Part shown: in pieces, positions 13,807-25,119 of the stretch
Position numbering within the stretch: position 1 is the stretch's first letter
Layout: the number at the start of each line of letters is the position of its first letter
Assembly: GCF_024868665.1 (NCBI RefSeq)
Contig: NC_079895.1
Span: 10,778,543-10,842,542, forward strand
Length of the DNA stretch: 64,000 nt
Direction: 5' to 3'
Source: Triplophysa rosa
Lineage: Eukaryota; Chordata; Actinopteri; Cypriniformes; Nemacheilidae
Translations under genes and position numbers: made by a program
The notes under the pieces: model-generated
Databases searched by the model: none
The model's input: only the letters and a program-made list of their open reading frames with translations
Told to the model about the DNA's origin: nothing

Positions 13807-15639
13807 GACACATCAACACTCCCACACACACACCCAAAATAAAGTCTATTAACCTCTCAAATGCTACTGTTCCTGATGGGATTTAGACCTTCCAGTGTCT
13901 GAATTTGGCATGCAATTCATCATCAGTAGAATGTTATTGTAAGATAATTACGGTTGAACAGGAAGGGTTTGCGCACACTTATTAAGTTTACATTAAGTAC
14001 GTTAAATAGACGGGAAATGGGTTATAATAGCGTTTTTGGATCAGGTGTAGCATATAACATATAAGATCATGGAGGGAATTTTAAGAATGCCGTATAGCTG
14101 CAGGGAGTAATTTAGGGCCCACAAAGTGACAGAAGCTGTGCATCATAGGGTAAATCATGGTGACTGGGTTGTGAAAAAGGGATTATGAACCTGAAATGTT
14201 GTTAAGGTGACTTATCTACCAGAGACCTGAAGGCAGATTGGGAGTAATTGACATAAGCTGTCAAGCACTGAGTGTCCAGCAGTGTGGTTCACTTGATCTA
14301 AATCTTAAACATTTTTCTTGTATATTTGTCAAAATTTTTATATATAAAATAAAAGGAAGAATGTGTCATTCTGCAGGGCTATTTAAACGAATAAATTATC
14401 TAAATTTCAACTACCCAGTACATTTGCACTTGAATTCAGAAACCAAAGTCTGTGTGTCTTTATTAATGAATATTTCAGCCAATTGCGTGTTCGATGGACT
14501 TTAGAAGCTTGTACATAGCGTTCAGATGTTATGTTGGTCTTTCTAATCGCTCTCCTCATTTATTCTGTCACTTTGAAATGGAGATGAATTGCAGTATTTT
14601 ATCTTGTTTGTTGACTAGTTTGATTAAAATTAACATTGGGATTTTTATATATTTGCTTTCTCATCTTTGAGTCTTGGTTATATGGTGAAATGATTCATAC
14701 ACAAGCAACTTGTCTTGGAAGCACAAAATGCACTGCTTGACTTTACCTGGAGCAAAAGAATATCCTCATAAATTGTTACATGTCTGGTGGTTATATTTCA
14801 TTTCTGTGGCCGTATAGAGTACTTTATGTCCTTTATTACTCAAAGGAAAGAGAAAACAAAAAAGTAATAATCGTGTGCTTATTCTGTTATTGGAATCATT
14901 TGGTTTCCTCTGAAAATAGGCTTCTGTTTTCTCTCAGATATGGAAATCGTATGGCCGCTGTGCACAGCCAGCTAACAGAGATTAAAATAGATTTCAAATA
15001 TTAACACAGAACTCAGGTGATTGAGTGGCAAAGCACAAAAATCAGATAAAATATGAAGAAGTCTTATGTTAATATGATTTGACCAAGAAGATTGTATCTC
15101 TCTTTGCTTTGTCTCAAGCATATATAAAGTAAAAAGCAGAAATGTCTGAATTTCTGAGAAATTCAATTTTGCAGACTGTGTATATTACAACTGGAACTTG
15201 GTAAATGAAGTACAGAAGGGGTGAAAATCCATTATAAATAAATGAAACCATGCAACAGGTAAACTAACTTCTATAATATATGTGTATTAGAAAACCATTC
15301 CACATTTTCATTTAATCAGCATTTTAGATGTATTGTGGCCATTCAAGTCCAGTGTCTGTTGAATTTCAACAAAATCAAACCTCAGGAGTGACATAAAGTC
15401 ATTCAACAGCAGTGTTAAAGACTGACAGCGAGGTCAGGTTTTCACATAAAAAATGTTTTTTTTTTTACTTTTCTTACATATATTACTTTTGTATTGCTTA
15501 GAGTGAATATGAACTTGTTTTCTTTGCAGTATTTGAGGTCTGAAAAAATACAGAGCATCTTTTCAGTTATTTTGACCTGTTTCTCCAGTTTTCATTTTCT
15601 GCAAATAAATGCAAATAGAAACAATATCAATCAATGTCT

Positions 15640-15801
15640 CAATGGTTTGGTTTACATACAGTGGGAGTTAATGGGCGGTATTGTTGTGTGCATTCTTCAA
15701 AATATCTATGTTCTGCAGAAGAAAGAAAGTCAAACAGGTTAGGAATAACATAAGGGTGACCAAATGATGAAAGATTTTTTATTTTGGGGTGAACTATCCC
15801 T
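15640..15801. mobile_element. Angel-like element, right part only
   Basis: It carries the family landmarks ATTCTTCAAAATATCT, TTCTGCAGAAGAAAGAAAG and the right end GGGGTGAACTATCCCT followed by TTAA (15802-15805). No left end is found upstream, so the copy is truncated or its left half has been replaced. Confidence 0.65.
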
Positions 15802-16269
15802 TTAAACACCAGAAGTTAACATGATAGACCAGTCAAACAAAAGCAATGTTTGAGCCACAATGTTTACCCTGCTGAAAGACCAGCATCAGTATTCCTGCTG
15901 GTCCGGGTTGTTTAATGCTTTGTATTGCTGGTCTGGTGCTGGGTTGTGAACCAAACAAAAACTTTCAGCAAATAAGCCTGGATGACTAAAGAATCTCCCT
16001 GGGCAAACAAGTTAAAACACCCGTAAGCAACCCGCCAGCATCCAAAACACAGAATATGTTGGTAATCAGCTGAAAGTTGACCTGCTATTGGCTTTCTTCA
16101 TAGTTGTCTCCGCACGAGGATCAGAGAAAATGTTTAACATCAATAAAATCACATTTTACTTTGTAATCCTGAGCTTACAGAGAAACCACATGCATCATTG
16201 CATGCAGGTATGCGTGTGATTGTATGTTGTCTGTATAACATGTGAGGTTTGTCTCTGTACTTCCATCAG

Positions 16270-16367
16270 GTCGGAGAAGAAGATGACAGCTCTCAACCCA
16301 GTGCTGTTTCTGCTCTGCGGTGTCTCTGTGTCTATGACCCTGAAGGTTGTATCGAAGAGAGGCTCAG
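16270..16367 (+). CDS. il1rapl1: il1rapl exon with start codon and signal peptide
   Basis: This is the first coding exon of an interleukin-1 receptor accessory protein-like receptor, a synaptic adhesion/IL-1 receptor family membrane protein. It follows the acceptor CTTCCATCAG and ends at the donor TCAG|GTACGT. The ATG at 16283 is the only in-frame start and gives 28 residues plus one base (phase 1). Residues about 1-19 form a hydrophobic signal peptide (leucine/valine-rich, around NPVLFLLCGVSVS). The following LKVVSKRGS matches the mature N-terminus of human IL1RAPL1 and IL1RAPL2 as I recall them (LKVVTKRGS and LKMVSKRNS). The split codon joins to the exon at 41161 to give GSVDGC. Only 85 bp of the exon are coding; the 13 bp before the ATG are 5' UTR. 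I am sure of the exon and less sure of the paralogue (il1rapl1a, 1b or 2). Confidence 0.85.
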
Positions 16368-16756
16368 GTACGTCCAGTGTCTCTCTCTCTCTTTATTATT
16401 AATCACAGAGGGCCGCTTCAAGTTTTAAAGAGGAACATCAAATAGTATTTTACGCCATAATGAAAGCCGCTATGCTAAACTGTGCTCACTGGCCATGTGA
16501 CTGTATGTATTAAAGCTTGATTTAATGCAATATTGACGGTGAAGGTCATTTGTGTGTGCTCAGAGTGTGTATGTGCTTTCCCTCATGCATCACCAAACTA
16601 CACATACACACAAATGGGAACACGTGTAAACACACACATGCAATTTTTTAACAGAGAACAGGTTGGGAAGAGAGTAGTGCCAGCCCATCTGTCAGAGGTG
16701 ATACTCTAATGTGTGTGTGGGGGGGGTGTCTGTGGGTGTTTTAGATAGTGAGAAAT

Positions 16757-16766
16757 TGTGTGTGTG

Positions 16767-16838
<72 letters not shown>
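16757..16838. repeat. (GT)n microsatellite, long
   Basis: About 40 GT units starting some 390 bp after the first coding exon and running into a degenerate GTGTTG / GGTGGT tail to about 16900. Open frames here on both strands are poly-Cys-Val or poly-His-Thr artefacts. Confidence 0.95.
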
Positions 16839-16840
<2 letters not shown>

Positions 16841-17437
16841 GTGGTGTGTGTGTGTGTTGTGTGTGATGTTGTGTGTGTTGGTGGTGGTGTGTGTGTGGTG
16901 TGGTGCATGCCGTGCCCGTTGTTTTGCGTGCGTGTGTATGACTGACTGACTAGGCAAAGGAGCACAAAATGAGAGCCAAGACCACCGTGTACTCCAGATA
17001 ATTAGGTGCAGGGAGGTGTTATGAGTTCAGCCGCAGTTTGATGTTCCTCAGGACAAAATAATATTTCCTGGTACTTGGGTTTTTTTCAAATAGCATAATG
17101 AGCGCACAGAACAAGAGTTACTCAATTACAGAAACTCAAGCTGTTCACTGAAAAGGATCTAAAAATATGAACCCTATTTCATTGTTGGCTAAAAGAACGG
17201 GTTATAGACATATTGCGGGAACTTTTAAGTACATCCCCTCAAATTAAGCATGAAATGGCATTTGCAACCACGTGTGTTCCTTAAAGGGCTATTCTCTCAA
17301 ATATTAACATTTTGTTGTCATTTACACACCCCTCATGTAATGACAAAAAAATATTTATACACTTGTTTTCTAGTACAAATATCTAAAACAAAAAAGTAAA
17401 TCAAGATACATTTACTTGATAAGAAAATTGACCTAAG

Positions 17438-17563
17438 TTGGCGCCTGTGGTCTCTCCACTGTCCTATATATATATATATATATAAAGATGCAAAGGCCAA
17501 AAAAAGGGGGGGATACAAAGGCCAAAAAAAGGGGCGGAAAAGATACAAAGGCCAAAAAAAAAG
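17438..17563. repeat. 126 bp insert flanked by a 9 bp direct repeat
   Basis: TGACCTAAG occurs at 17429-17437 and again at 17564-17572. Between them lie TTGGCGCCTGTGGTCTCTCC, a (TA)n run, and about three tandem copies of an A/G-rich unit (ATACAAAGGCCAAAAAAAGG). A target-site duplication plus an A-rich 3' end suggests a small retroposed RNA, but I do not recognise the head. Confidence 0.5.
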
Positions 17564-18487
17564 TGACCTAAGATATTGAGAGGCTGTTTACACGAAACCA
17601 TTTTTAATTAAAAATGAATTTTTTTTAGCCGTTTACACAACAACGTTTTGGGGGAATGAAAATGCAAACTTTTGAAAACGATACAGTGTTCTTACTCGTT
17701 TTTGCGTATTGATGTAAACGCAGATCGTTTTGACATTAGTGTCGTGTTTATGTGAAACTTACGAAAACGCATAGGAAAACGCTTATGTTTTGTACTCCAT
17801 TGTTGTCATAAAAACATACTCTTAAAGCCACAATATGGAGTATTTGGACTGCTACATGGTGCACTTTTGAAACAACAACAAAAGGCGAAGCTAAATGACG
17901 TTATGTAGGAGAGTGGAATTAAGGTACATGTCATTTTCACCATCCAGAGGCGTATGGAGATCGCCCATCATGTTCACGAACGAGGTATGAAATTTATTTT
18001 ATGTCATCGTAATGAATTAGCTTGCAAGAAACGTGGAATGTAATGCTACGTTAGCCCGCGACTGATATTGGACTTTGTCCATTGATTTGGTAGCGTAATG
18101 CTACACAGTTTTACGTGTTTAAAACAGTCATACAGTCGTCGTTTAAAAACTAAATTTGAACGAACCCACAGTATTTACAAGTAACGTTACTGGCTACATA
18201 TTTTTGTGCGACATATACTGTATCTCTTAGGGTAACTGCATTCATAACTATTCAAATAATCTGTGCATGAGTATTTCGTGTACAATAAAAAAAAAGTGCT
18301 TACCTGTCTATTAAAACACATGCGAGAGCGGAGTCTCTGTAGAGTCCAAGTTGGTCGCGAAGCTCTCTATTTAGAAAACGCCATGCCGATATTAATCCTT
18401 GTTTTATTTCTTCATTTGTCAATAAGCCAGCTTGCCTCGTTTGGCCTACGTTTACGCTTTTTTGGGTTTCCTTTACTCGCCAAAGAG

Positions 18488-18987
18488 CAGTGTTGGGTGT
18501 AACTAGTTACTAAGTAATTAGTTACCGAAATTTAATTACTTTTCACTTGAAAAAGTAAAGTAATGGATTACTCTTATTTTTTCTGTAATTTAATTACAGT
18601 TACTTCTGATGTAATTAAACTAAATACTTTGTGTAATATATGTGTGTGTAATAGTGGAATTGACATCAAAATTCAGAGTCTAACTTTAAAATCTGTGCTT
18701 TAATGTATAATTCTCACATTTGTAATACTTTGATCAGTTAAGAGTACTCATAAGAGTACTTTATGTAGTTTAATAATATTTTTTGAGTGAATTAAAAGAG
18801 CCGTTTCATGTCTGTCCTTGAATCACTTAACTAATCAAGGTTGATATAGGATATAGAAAGTAATTAGTAATAAGTAACTAAATAATTTTTGGAGAGAGTA
18901 ATTTGTACAGTAATCTAATTACACTATTGAATATGTAATTAGTAACTAGTAATTAATTACTTTTTGAGAGTAACTTACCCAACACTG
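18488..18987. mobile_element. hAT-type non-autonomous element, 500 bp, intact 8 bp TSD
   Basis: The ends are perfect inverted repeats over at least ten bases: CAGTGTTGGG at the left and CCCAACACTG at the right. Near them the AACTAGTTAC and GTAACTAATTA-type motifs recur in both orientations. The flanks carry an identical 8 bp duplication, CCAAAGAG (18480-18487 and 18988-18995), the length made by hAT transposases. The interior is AT-rich and non-coding. Confidence 0.9.
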
Positions 18988-19495
18988 CCAAAGAGTAATC
19001 GTGATCCGTAATAACAGAACAACAGATGCTGCGTCCCAGATGCTGTATAACCACTTCCGCATTTGCGTGTTGCCGTAGTTTCTACAACCGGAAACTGAGG
19101 GTAGTGTGGAGCACCGGATATTAAGTCACTGATATGCGACAAATACAAGGGAGACAAGGGACAGGCCATTATTTTAAATAGGAATTTCTAAGGATTTGCA
19201 CATTCTTGGGAACATTTGGGATAATGTAAGTACACAACTGCATGAAATATATCACACTGTGCAAGGGATTTTTGGATATTTCATAACAAAATAATTTTAT
19301 ATTGTGGCTTTAAGTCTTCTTTTTTAAAAGAAAATATCAAGGTTATGTTTAAAACAAGCAAAAAAATCTGCCAATGGACTAAGAAAAATAAATTGAATTA
19401 TTGTTAATGTAATAATTAATATTATAGATTGAATTAGTTACTTAAGGAAAGTTAAAACAAAAAATATAATATACAGTAGTTATTTATCTTACCCA

Positions 19496-19935
19496 TGTAA
19501 CAACTCCAATGCTGGCAGCCATGCCCCCTGCATCAGCACCTTCTCCCGGCCATTCCGTTCCCATTTCACCGGAAAAATGCATAGGCTTTTGATCGAGGGA
19601 ACCCGTGCGCCACTAACTTCCGGGCTGGCATACAAAAACACGTCATCTCTTTGGCTCCCTATTGTCTTTGTTCATTGTCAAGTCTAGTTGTATTATGCGT
19701 GTTTCTAGTTCAGACCTTTTTGTACCTGTGGATGTTACCCGTGGATGTTATTTGTGAATTACCTGCCTGTGGATTACCTCTGGATGTTTGTTTACCCGTG
19801 GATGTATGTTTACCTGTCGAAGTTACTTGTTGGATTATCACCTGTCGTTTGTACATATGTTCACCCCTGTATTAAATCATCAGTTCACCTTACTCCATGT
19901 GTGGCATAGTCCTTCCCTCCGAAAGTGTTAAAACC
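19496..19935 (+). mobile_element. LTR-like block, boundaries uncertain
   Basis: The block starts TGTAACAACTCC and has a promoter-like GC-rich part, a downstream series of imperfect CCTGTGGATGTTAC-like repeats (about 19720-19825), an ATTAAA polyadenylation-type signal (about 19871), and ends near GAAAGTGTTA. The layout (TG start, 3' polyA signal, about 440 bp) suggests a solo LTR, but the right end is not a clean CA and I find no target duplication. Confidence 0.35.
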
Positions 19936-20679
19936 CCATTTGCAATATTTTTTTAAGATAAATTTAGATAATTCTTACATTTTCTAGGTCACTTTCCTGG
20001 TCAAGTACATGTATTTTGATTTAAGAATTTTGAGATATTTGTTCTAAAACAAGTTAAAAAAAATGCTTAAATAAATTTTTTGCAGGTTGTCAAACCTATA
20101 TGACTTTCTTCCTTAAAAAGAATAAAATATAAATAATGCTGTTGCTGCTTTTTATACACAGTCAAAGTAAATGGGGACTGAGCCTGTCACTCTGTAACAC
20201 TTCTGCATAACATCTTATTTTGTGTTTGACTGAAGCAAGAAAGTCATATTGGTTTGGATTAACATGAGGGTGCTCAAATAATGCAGATTTCTTTAATGTT
20301 ACGTATTTTGGAATGAAACAGCTATGTTTAATTTTGGCCATAGGGAATTGAATGAATCATGAAAAGTGGGCATTCCATAGCAGAATCGTGGTAGAGCAGA
20401 ATGTGGTTTTGCTAAAACAAAGCCTAAACAGCTATTGTTTAAAATAGAATGGCCCTTGTTGCTAGGTGACATCAGGCGAAAAGGAAAGTCGTTTCAGAGC
20501 TCATTACAGCAAGTTATTACATTTGAATGATGATGAAAGATTACGAAGAAAAACATTTTTTTGGAATAACGTCCGCTGATGAATCGTGCACAATAAGACC
20601 AGGGACGTGACGGGAATTTCGTGGAGACTTTAAAAACCCTCTTTCAGGTCATGTTATGAGAACACTTTTCAATGCAGCT

Positions 20680-20830
20680 GTGTTCCTGTAACTGAAGAAA
20701 CATGCTGCTTGCAACGCCAGGGTCAGTAGTTCAATTCCCACCGATCGCATATACTAATAAAAAATGTATACCCAACAGGCACTGTAAATTGTTTTAGAAA
20801 GAAAGATCTGCCGAATGTGTAAAATTTGTA
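20680..20830 (+). mobile_element. tRNA-derived SINE, diverged
   Basis: It carries a B-box-like block (TAGTTCAATTCCCACC) and then the tail GGCACTGTAAATTGTTTTAG followed by GATCTGCCGAATGTG. The tail matches, with changes, the tail of the SINE at 47097-47247 (AAGTCGCTTTGGGATAAAAG and CGTCTGCCAAATGCA, read on the - strand). It is diverged, so probably old. Confidence 0.6.
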
Positions 20831-21151
20831 TGTGTAAGATCACTTCAGAGTCTTTTGAGGTTGTTTTTGTTAAAGAACCTTAAAGCTTTTTTTAAGGCAC
20901 TGAAGAATTACACAGTTAGAAACCCACCATTTCTGTGTAATGAAAGCAAGCTGACTGCATGTCTAGTACAAAGACAATATTTACAAAACGGCAATATTTA
21001 CCGTTAACTCTGGGTTTACACTAAGATTGAAATTGAATGTTTAAAAAAGAATTTGTGTGCTTTAGCAAACTTGCACGCTTGATATTTGACGGCATTCCAC
21101 AGATGCCCTTTGTGAAAGTTAAGTTGAAATCAACCTGGAAGTTTCTTTTAA

Positions 21152-22060
21152 AGGGGTCATATGACAGGGCTAAAACGAATATTATCGTTTGTTTTAGATC
21201 TAATGTAATGTGTATACACGATTTAAGGTTCAAAAATGCTGTATTTTCCACATACTGTGCATGTTTGTATCTCCTCTTTGCCCCGCCTCTCTAAAACGCG
21301 CTGATTTTTTACAAAGCTCATCGCTCTGAAAAGTGAGGTGTGCTATGATTGGCCAGTTAACCAGTGCGTAGTGATTGGTCGAATACTGCAGGCATTGACG
21401 GAAATGTTACGCCTCTTACCATATTCGGAACATCATGTTCCCAAGCAATTGTACTGACAGGTGATAAAATGTCATCGGTACTTCCAATTCGAGTACTTTG
21501 TATCAGATTCGAGCCCGAATCTGATACGGAAAATGAATATGATCAAGCCGATAGATACATCAACTTTGCCAGCGCGACTTGAGCAGGATGTAATGGATTG
21601 GTAAGGTTTTATTAAAAAAAGATTATGTTAAATAGTTAAAAACTATAGCTAACTGTTTTACCTATTATAAACGAGGTTATAACGACTATAAACAAACAAC
21701 CATATACATCATACAGAGTTTGTTTGCGATAGAAACAAGCATTCGTTTTTAGTTCGCAACGAAACACACAGCATCTCCGCGACATGGCTGCGATAGTGAC
21801 GATACAATGAGATTTACAGGTGCGCCCACCTTACTTGCGTTTAGATGTGGGCGGTCTTAGTCAAGTCACGTTACGAAGTGATGTACATTCGCCGGGGTGT
21901 GGTTACACGAAGCGTTTCAGGCAGGTATGGGTGAGCATTCGCTTTTAGATAGAATGCATCTTTTGTTCCGAAACTTTCATTTTTGCAATTTTACGTGTCT
22001 AATACATGCATGGGCAACTTATAACACACCAAAGACATGTATTCGCGCCATATGACCCCT
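21152..22060. mobile_element. TTAA-flanked DNA element, 909 bp
   Basis: Flanked by TTAA (21148-21151 and 22061-22064). The left end AGGGGTCATATGACAGGGC is mirrored by the right end GCGCCATATGACCCCT. TTAA targets are used by piggyBac and Kolobok transposases. The interior has GC-richer parts and a 72-residue open frame at 21364-21582 whose segment RFEPESDTENE looks like the acidic N-terminus of a transposon-encoded protein. It has no recognised domain and I do not call it a gene. Confidence 0.75.
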
Positions 22061-22300
22061 TTAATGAAATGGTAAAGTCTGCTGAAACCAGCAGGTGAGT
22101 TTTTATTAGACCATTCGTATGCTTGAAGCTGTGCTCAGATCAGTGGCTCTTCCGACCATATTGCAGCAGTCTCAAAGCTTCAAAGACACTATTAAATGTC
22201 AGACACATCAACATCACTCTGCAGCTCCAGATGAAATAATAACTCTCTCCCTTTCCATCTGATCATCTCAGCAGAGGCCCAGGGCATGGCCCAAACAGCA

Positions 22301-22303
<3 letters not shown>

Positions 22304-22371
<68 letters not shown>

Positions 22372-22391
22372 CGTGCGTGCGTGTGTGTGTG
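22304..22391. repeat. (GT)n microsatellite
   Basis: About 40 GT units with (GTGC)n interruptions at the right end. Confidence 0.95.
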
Positions 22392-22723
22392 TTTGTGACT
22401 TTGAGCAGCACAAACACACATCTCATCTAAAACAGCAATTCCTCGATGTGTTTTAAAGGATTTCACAGCTGTAATTGAACAGGGCCATGTTCTGATTGAT
22501 TATGAAATATCATGCTCTAATTTTCTCCTGCATTGTGTGTTATGAAGAACTTGAGTTTGAGCGCAGATTAATAAAAAGAGATTTGAGAAATGAGATGCAG
22601 GAAAAGTCATCCTCAGTTACCCTGGAGAAAAAGGTACTGAAGAAATGCACACTTAAATTTGAATGAAAACTGATTCATGGAAGCATTCAACCACATTTCT
22701 TTCTTGTTTTTGTATTTGTAAAG

Positions 22724-24773
22724 ACCTCTTCACACCAAGATCCTGGAAAATACACGGAAAATCTGTCCAGGAATTTGTCCCATCGTTAGATTTTGTTCAT
22801 TCACACTGCCAGTGATTTTCTGGAATCTGTGCGTGCGTTCACACACGGCATGAAGACTCCGCAAAGACATGTGACGTAATATACTGCAATGTAATGTTAT
22901 GTGATTTTTTTTGTCGTGAAAGTATTCTGTAGCATGTATTGTTGCCTTTTGCAAATGACAAAGACGTCAATTTTCAAACAAACGTTTTTATTTATATTTT
23001 TATTGGTAAATGCAGAACAACGAAGAGGAATGAGGCACAAGAACGCAATGTAGGCTATACGAGATTAAGCCCAACAAGATTAAGCTAAATTTAAGAATAT
23101 AAAATGTCATATGAAAATAAATAAAAGCAAATTGTTCAGGCTTGTTCGGTGCAAATTTACACAGCCTTAATGAAAACATATATCGGAAATGCTGCGAAGT
23201 AAAAATTAGACAGTATTTTTTTTAAATAGCCTAACTGCAATACAAAAGGCACGGTGTAATCATTTTTCAGTAATGTGATGTGCAAAAATGTGAGTTTAAA
23301 AATACGTTTTTAAGAATTTAGATTTTGTAAGCATTTCGGGATAAACTCATGCAGATCGAATGAAAAACCTGTTAATAAAGCAGATTGCACATAATGCTAT
23401 AAAAACCATAAATAAACACTTAGGTCAGTATATGATGATCATGTTTATGTTGTTTACAATGTTTTTGTTGAGAAAAACAAGCACATAAATGTTCCGGTGA
23501 AAGTTTGGAGTTAGTCTGTTAACGGTGTCTGCACAGAAACTCGAGCACGGCAGGTGCACACAGCCGTGTTTTAAAGGTTGGTAAGAGATCAAGTGCTGTG
23601 TATTTTCTGGTTAAAAGTTTGGATAAAAGTAATTTCAAGTTTAAACTGCGTTTAGAAGCAGACATCGCTATTCTCGCATCTGACCCTAAAGGACGTGGAT
23701 TTACGAAATACATTCATGTGTTTGGAGGAGGCGTGGCTTTGAACGGCGAATCTCATAGAGGGTGGTATTATAATTTCAGTGCTAGCAGGCTAAAGTAGCA
23801 CATTTCCAAATCAACCACCCCACCTTTAAGTTTGGTGATTAGGACTCATTCATCCATGATTTAGCTAAAGACGAATAGTATGTCATGGTCCTGCCTTCTT
23901 GTTCAGGATTTTCTAGTCTTGTGGCAGGATCGTGACAGATCCCTTATGTTTAGTGTGAGAAAGCCATGGGGTGTTTATCTTTTGACACTCCATGTGTTTT
24001 CTCGTGTCTCGTCATTGGCCCTGCCTCTCTCGTTTCCTGTATTACTTCCCGGCCGTGTTTCATTACCCTCACCTGCCCTGTGTTACATCCCTCGTTTGTA
24101 TTCCCCTTTAAATAGTCCTCATGTTTCATTGTCCTGTGCTCTTGCGTTGTACCTGTACCCTGTACCTTGTGCTTGTGCTCATGTTCTTGTACCATTGTGA
24201 GTAATTACCTACATTCCTTTGGATTACGTTAACCGTACCTTGTCTCATCCTGTCCAGCCTTGTGTTTTGATGTTTTGTCGTGTTTAGTTTAGTTATTTTG
24301 TCCTGCTGTTTTTGCCCCTTCGTGGGAAGTATTTTGGTTTCTGTTTTTATATTAGTTCTGTCTTCGTTACCCCATTGTGGGTCTTTGTTTTGTGTTTCTT
24401 TATTTAATAAAAGTTTGTGTTAACCCCTTCACCTCTGGCTGCCTGCAATTGGGTTCTTCTCCACCACCCCCGTGACATAGTAGGCCTATTTTTTTGTTTT
24501 CGATTTACTAACGAACAAAAAATCCCTTAACTATATTTGTTTTCATAGCCAAATTATTTACAATTTATTATAGATGTGTGTCATCACTACATGGCTTTTA
24601 CGGCATTGTTTCTGCCTTTTGTTCACACAGGGCACATTCCGGGACTGATCCCGTTAATGTTACTAGATCCACATTCTGGAATCACTTTTCAGATCAATCC
24701 GGGATGCTTTTGCGTTCTCGGAGAAGGCACTCTTGCAATTTTCTGGGATCAGTGGTCTGTGTGAATGGGGTTT
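22724..24773. mobile_element. Possible DNA transposon with weak inverted ends
   Basis: The left end AGACCTCTTCACACCAAGA is roughly mirrored by the right end (GTCTGTGTGAATGGGGTTT). Both sides then have motifs of the kind CCTGGAAAAT / TTCTGGGATC. The interior includes a short segment bounded by TTAA at 23571 and 23826, and the solo LTR at 23881. No transposase was seen, and this could be two unrelated repeats side by side. Confidence 0.35.
23881..24477 (+). mobile_element. Solo LTR, 597 bp, with 5 bp TSD
   Basis: It begins TGTCATGGTCC and ends CCCCCGTGACA, giving the TG...CA ends of an LTR and a short inverted TGTCA/TGACA. Exactly the same 5 bp, TAGTA, flanks both sides (23876-23880 and 24478-24482), as expected of an integrase-made insertion. 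A polyadenylation signal AATAAAA lies near 24406. No internal gag/pol is present, so the element was reduced by LTR-LTR recombination. Relatives are at 28493 (opposite strand) and 32812. Confidence 0.88.
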
Positions 24774-25119
24774 AAGAATGTCTGGTAATTTTCTGATTCT
24801 GTTAAATAAAACAAGTAAACCTGTCAGATGTGATTTATTTATGGTAGATTTTATATTTAATTTAAAGGGATAGTTCAACGAAAAATGAAAATTCTTTCAT
24901 CATTTACTCACTCTCTTGTAGAATTGCACGGTAGTATCGTAGTACCGTAGATAATGTTGCATATGGGCATTAATATTAATTTGAACACTTACATCTGCCT
25001 TTTTGCAGTGTTTATCTCCTAAATGAATGTGTGTTTTGAATGACTCGGACGAGATAATGATTCAAATTAGCATTTTGAACCAGTTGGTTAAATGATTCAC
25101 TAACTCAGTGGAAAACTTG

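Larger units (their letters stand above)
5806..16269 (+). other. Intron 1 of il1rapl (inferred), mostly non-repetitive
   Basis: This runs from the inferred donor at 5806 to the acceptor CTTCCATCAG at 16260-16269. I see no coding exon in it. Contents: a GA tract (6791-6831), a decayed dispersed repeat (10040-10200), a CA tract (13746-13801), a 3' half of an Angel-like element (15640-15801), and a few fragments resembling the palindromic CTGCTG...CAGC family near 15870-15950. The stretches 7440-9900 and 12000-13130 show no repeat signature and would be the first places to look for intronic enhancers, but conservation cannot be judged here. Confidence 0.5.
17341..20088. mobile_element. Composite DNA element with inverted ends, inside the Angel-like copy
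   Basis: The left end has ACACTTGTTTTCTAGTACAA and ATATCTAAAAC, then GATACATTTACTTGATAAG. The reverse complement of the right end (19990-20080) has ACTTGTTTTAGAACAA, ATATCTCAAAA and ATACATGTACTTGACC. The aligned inverted ends extend over roughly 90 bp. The interior is itself a stack: a 126 bp insert (17438-17563), a segment beginning CTGTTTACACGAAACC at about 17584, a 500 bp hAT element (18488-18987) and an LTR-like block (19496-19935). No transposase was recognised. Confidence 0.6.
17285..20294. mobile_element. Angel-like element split by a 2.7 kb composite insertion
   Basis: The left part is 17285-17336: TTAA at 17281-17284, then AGGGCTATTCTCTCAAA and the CATTTACACACCCCTCATG block. The matching downstream block (TCAAACCTATATGACTTTC) appears only at about 20094, and the copy fades out near 20294 with AACATGAGGGTGCTCAAATAATG. 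The two halves are in the right order and orientation, so everything from about 17337 to 20090 was inserted later. Confidence 0.65.

Noticed and set aside
16706..16965. Poly-His-Thr and poly-Cys-Val frames
   Set aside because: Direct translation of the (GT)n microsatellite on both strands. The same applies at 13671-13886, 22192-22466 and 41292-41655.
23880..24200. 106-codon + strand frame
   Set aside because: Lies wholly within the solo LTR.
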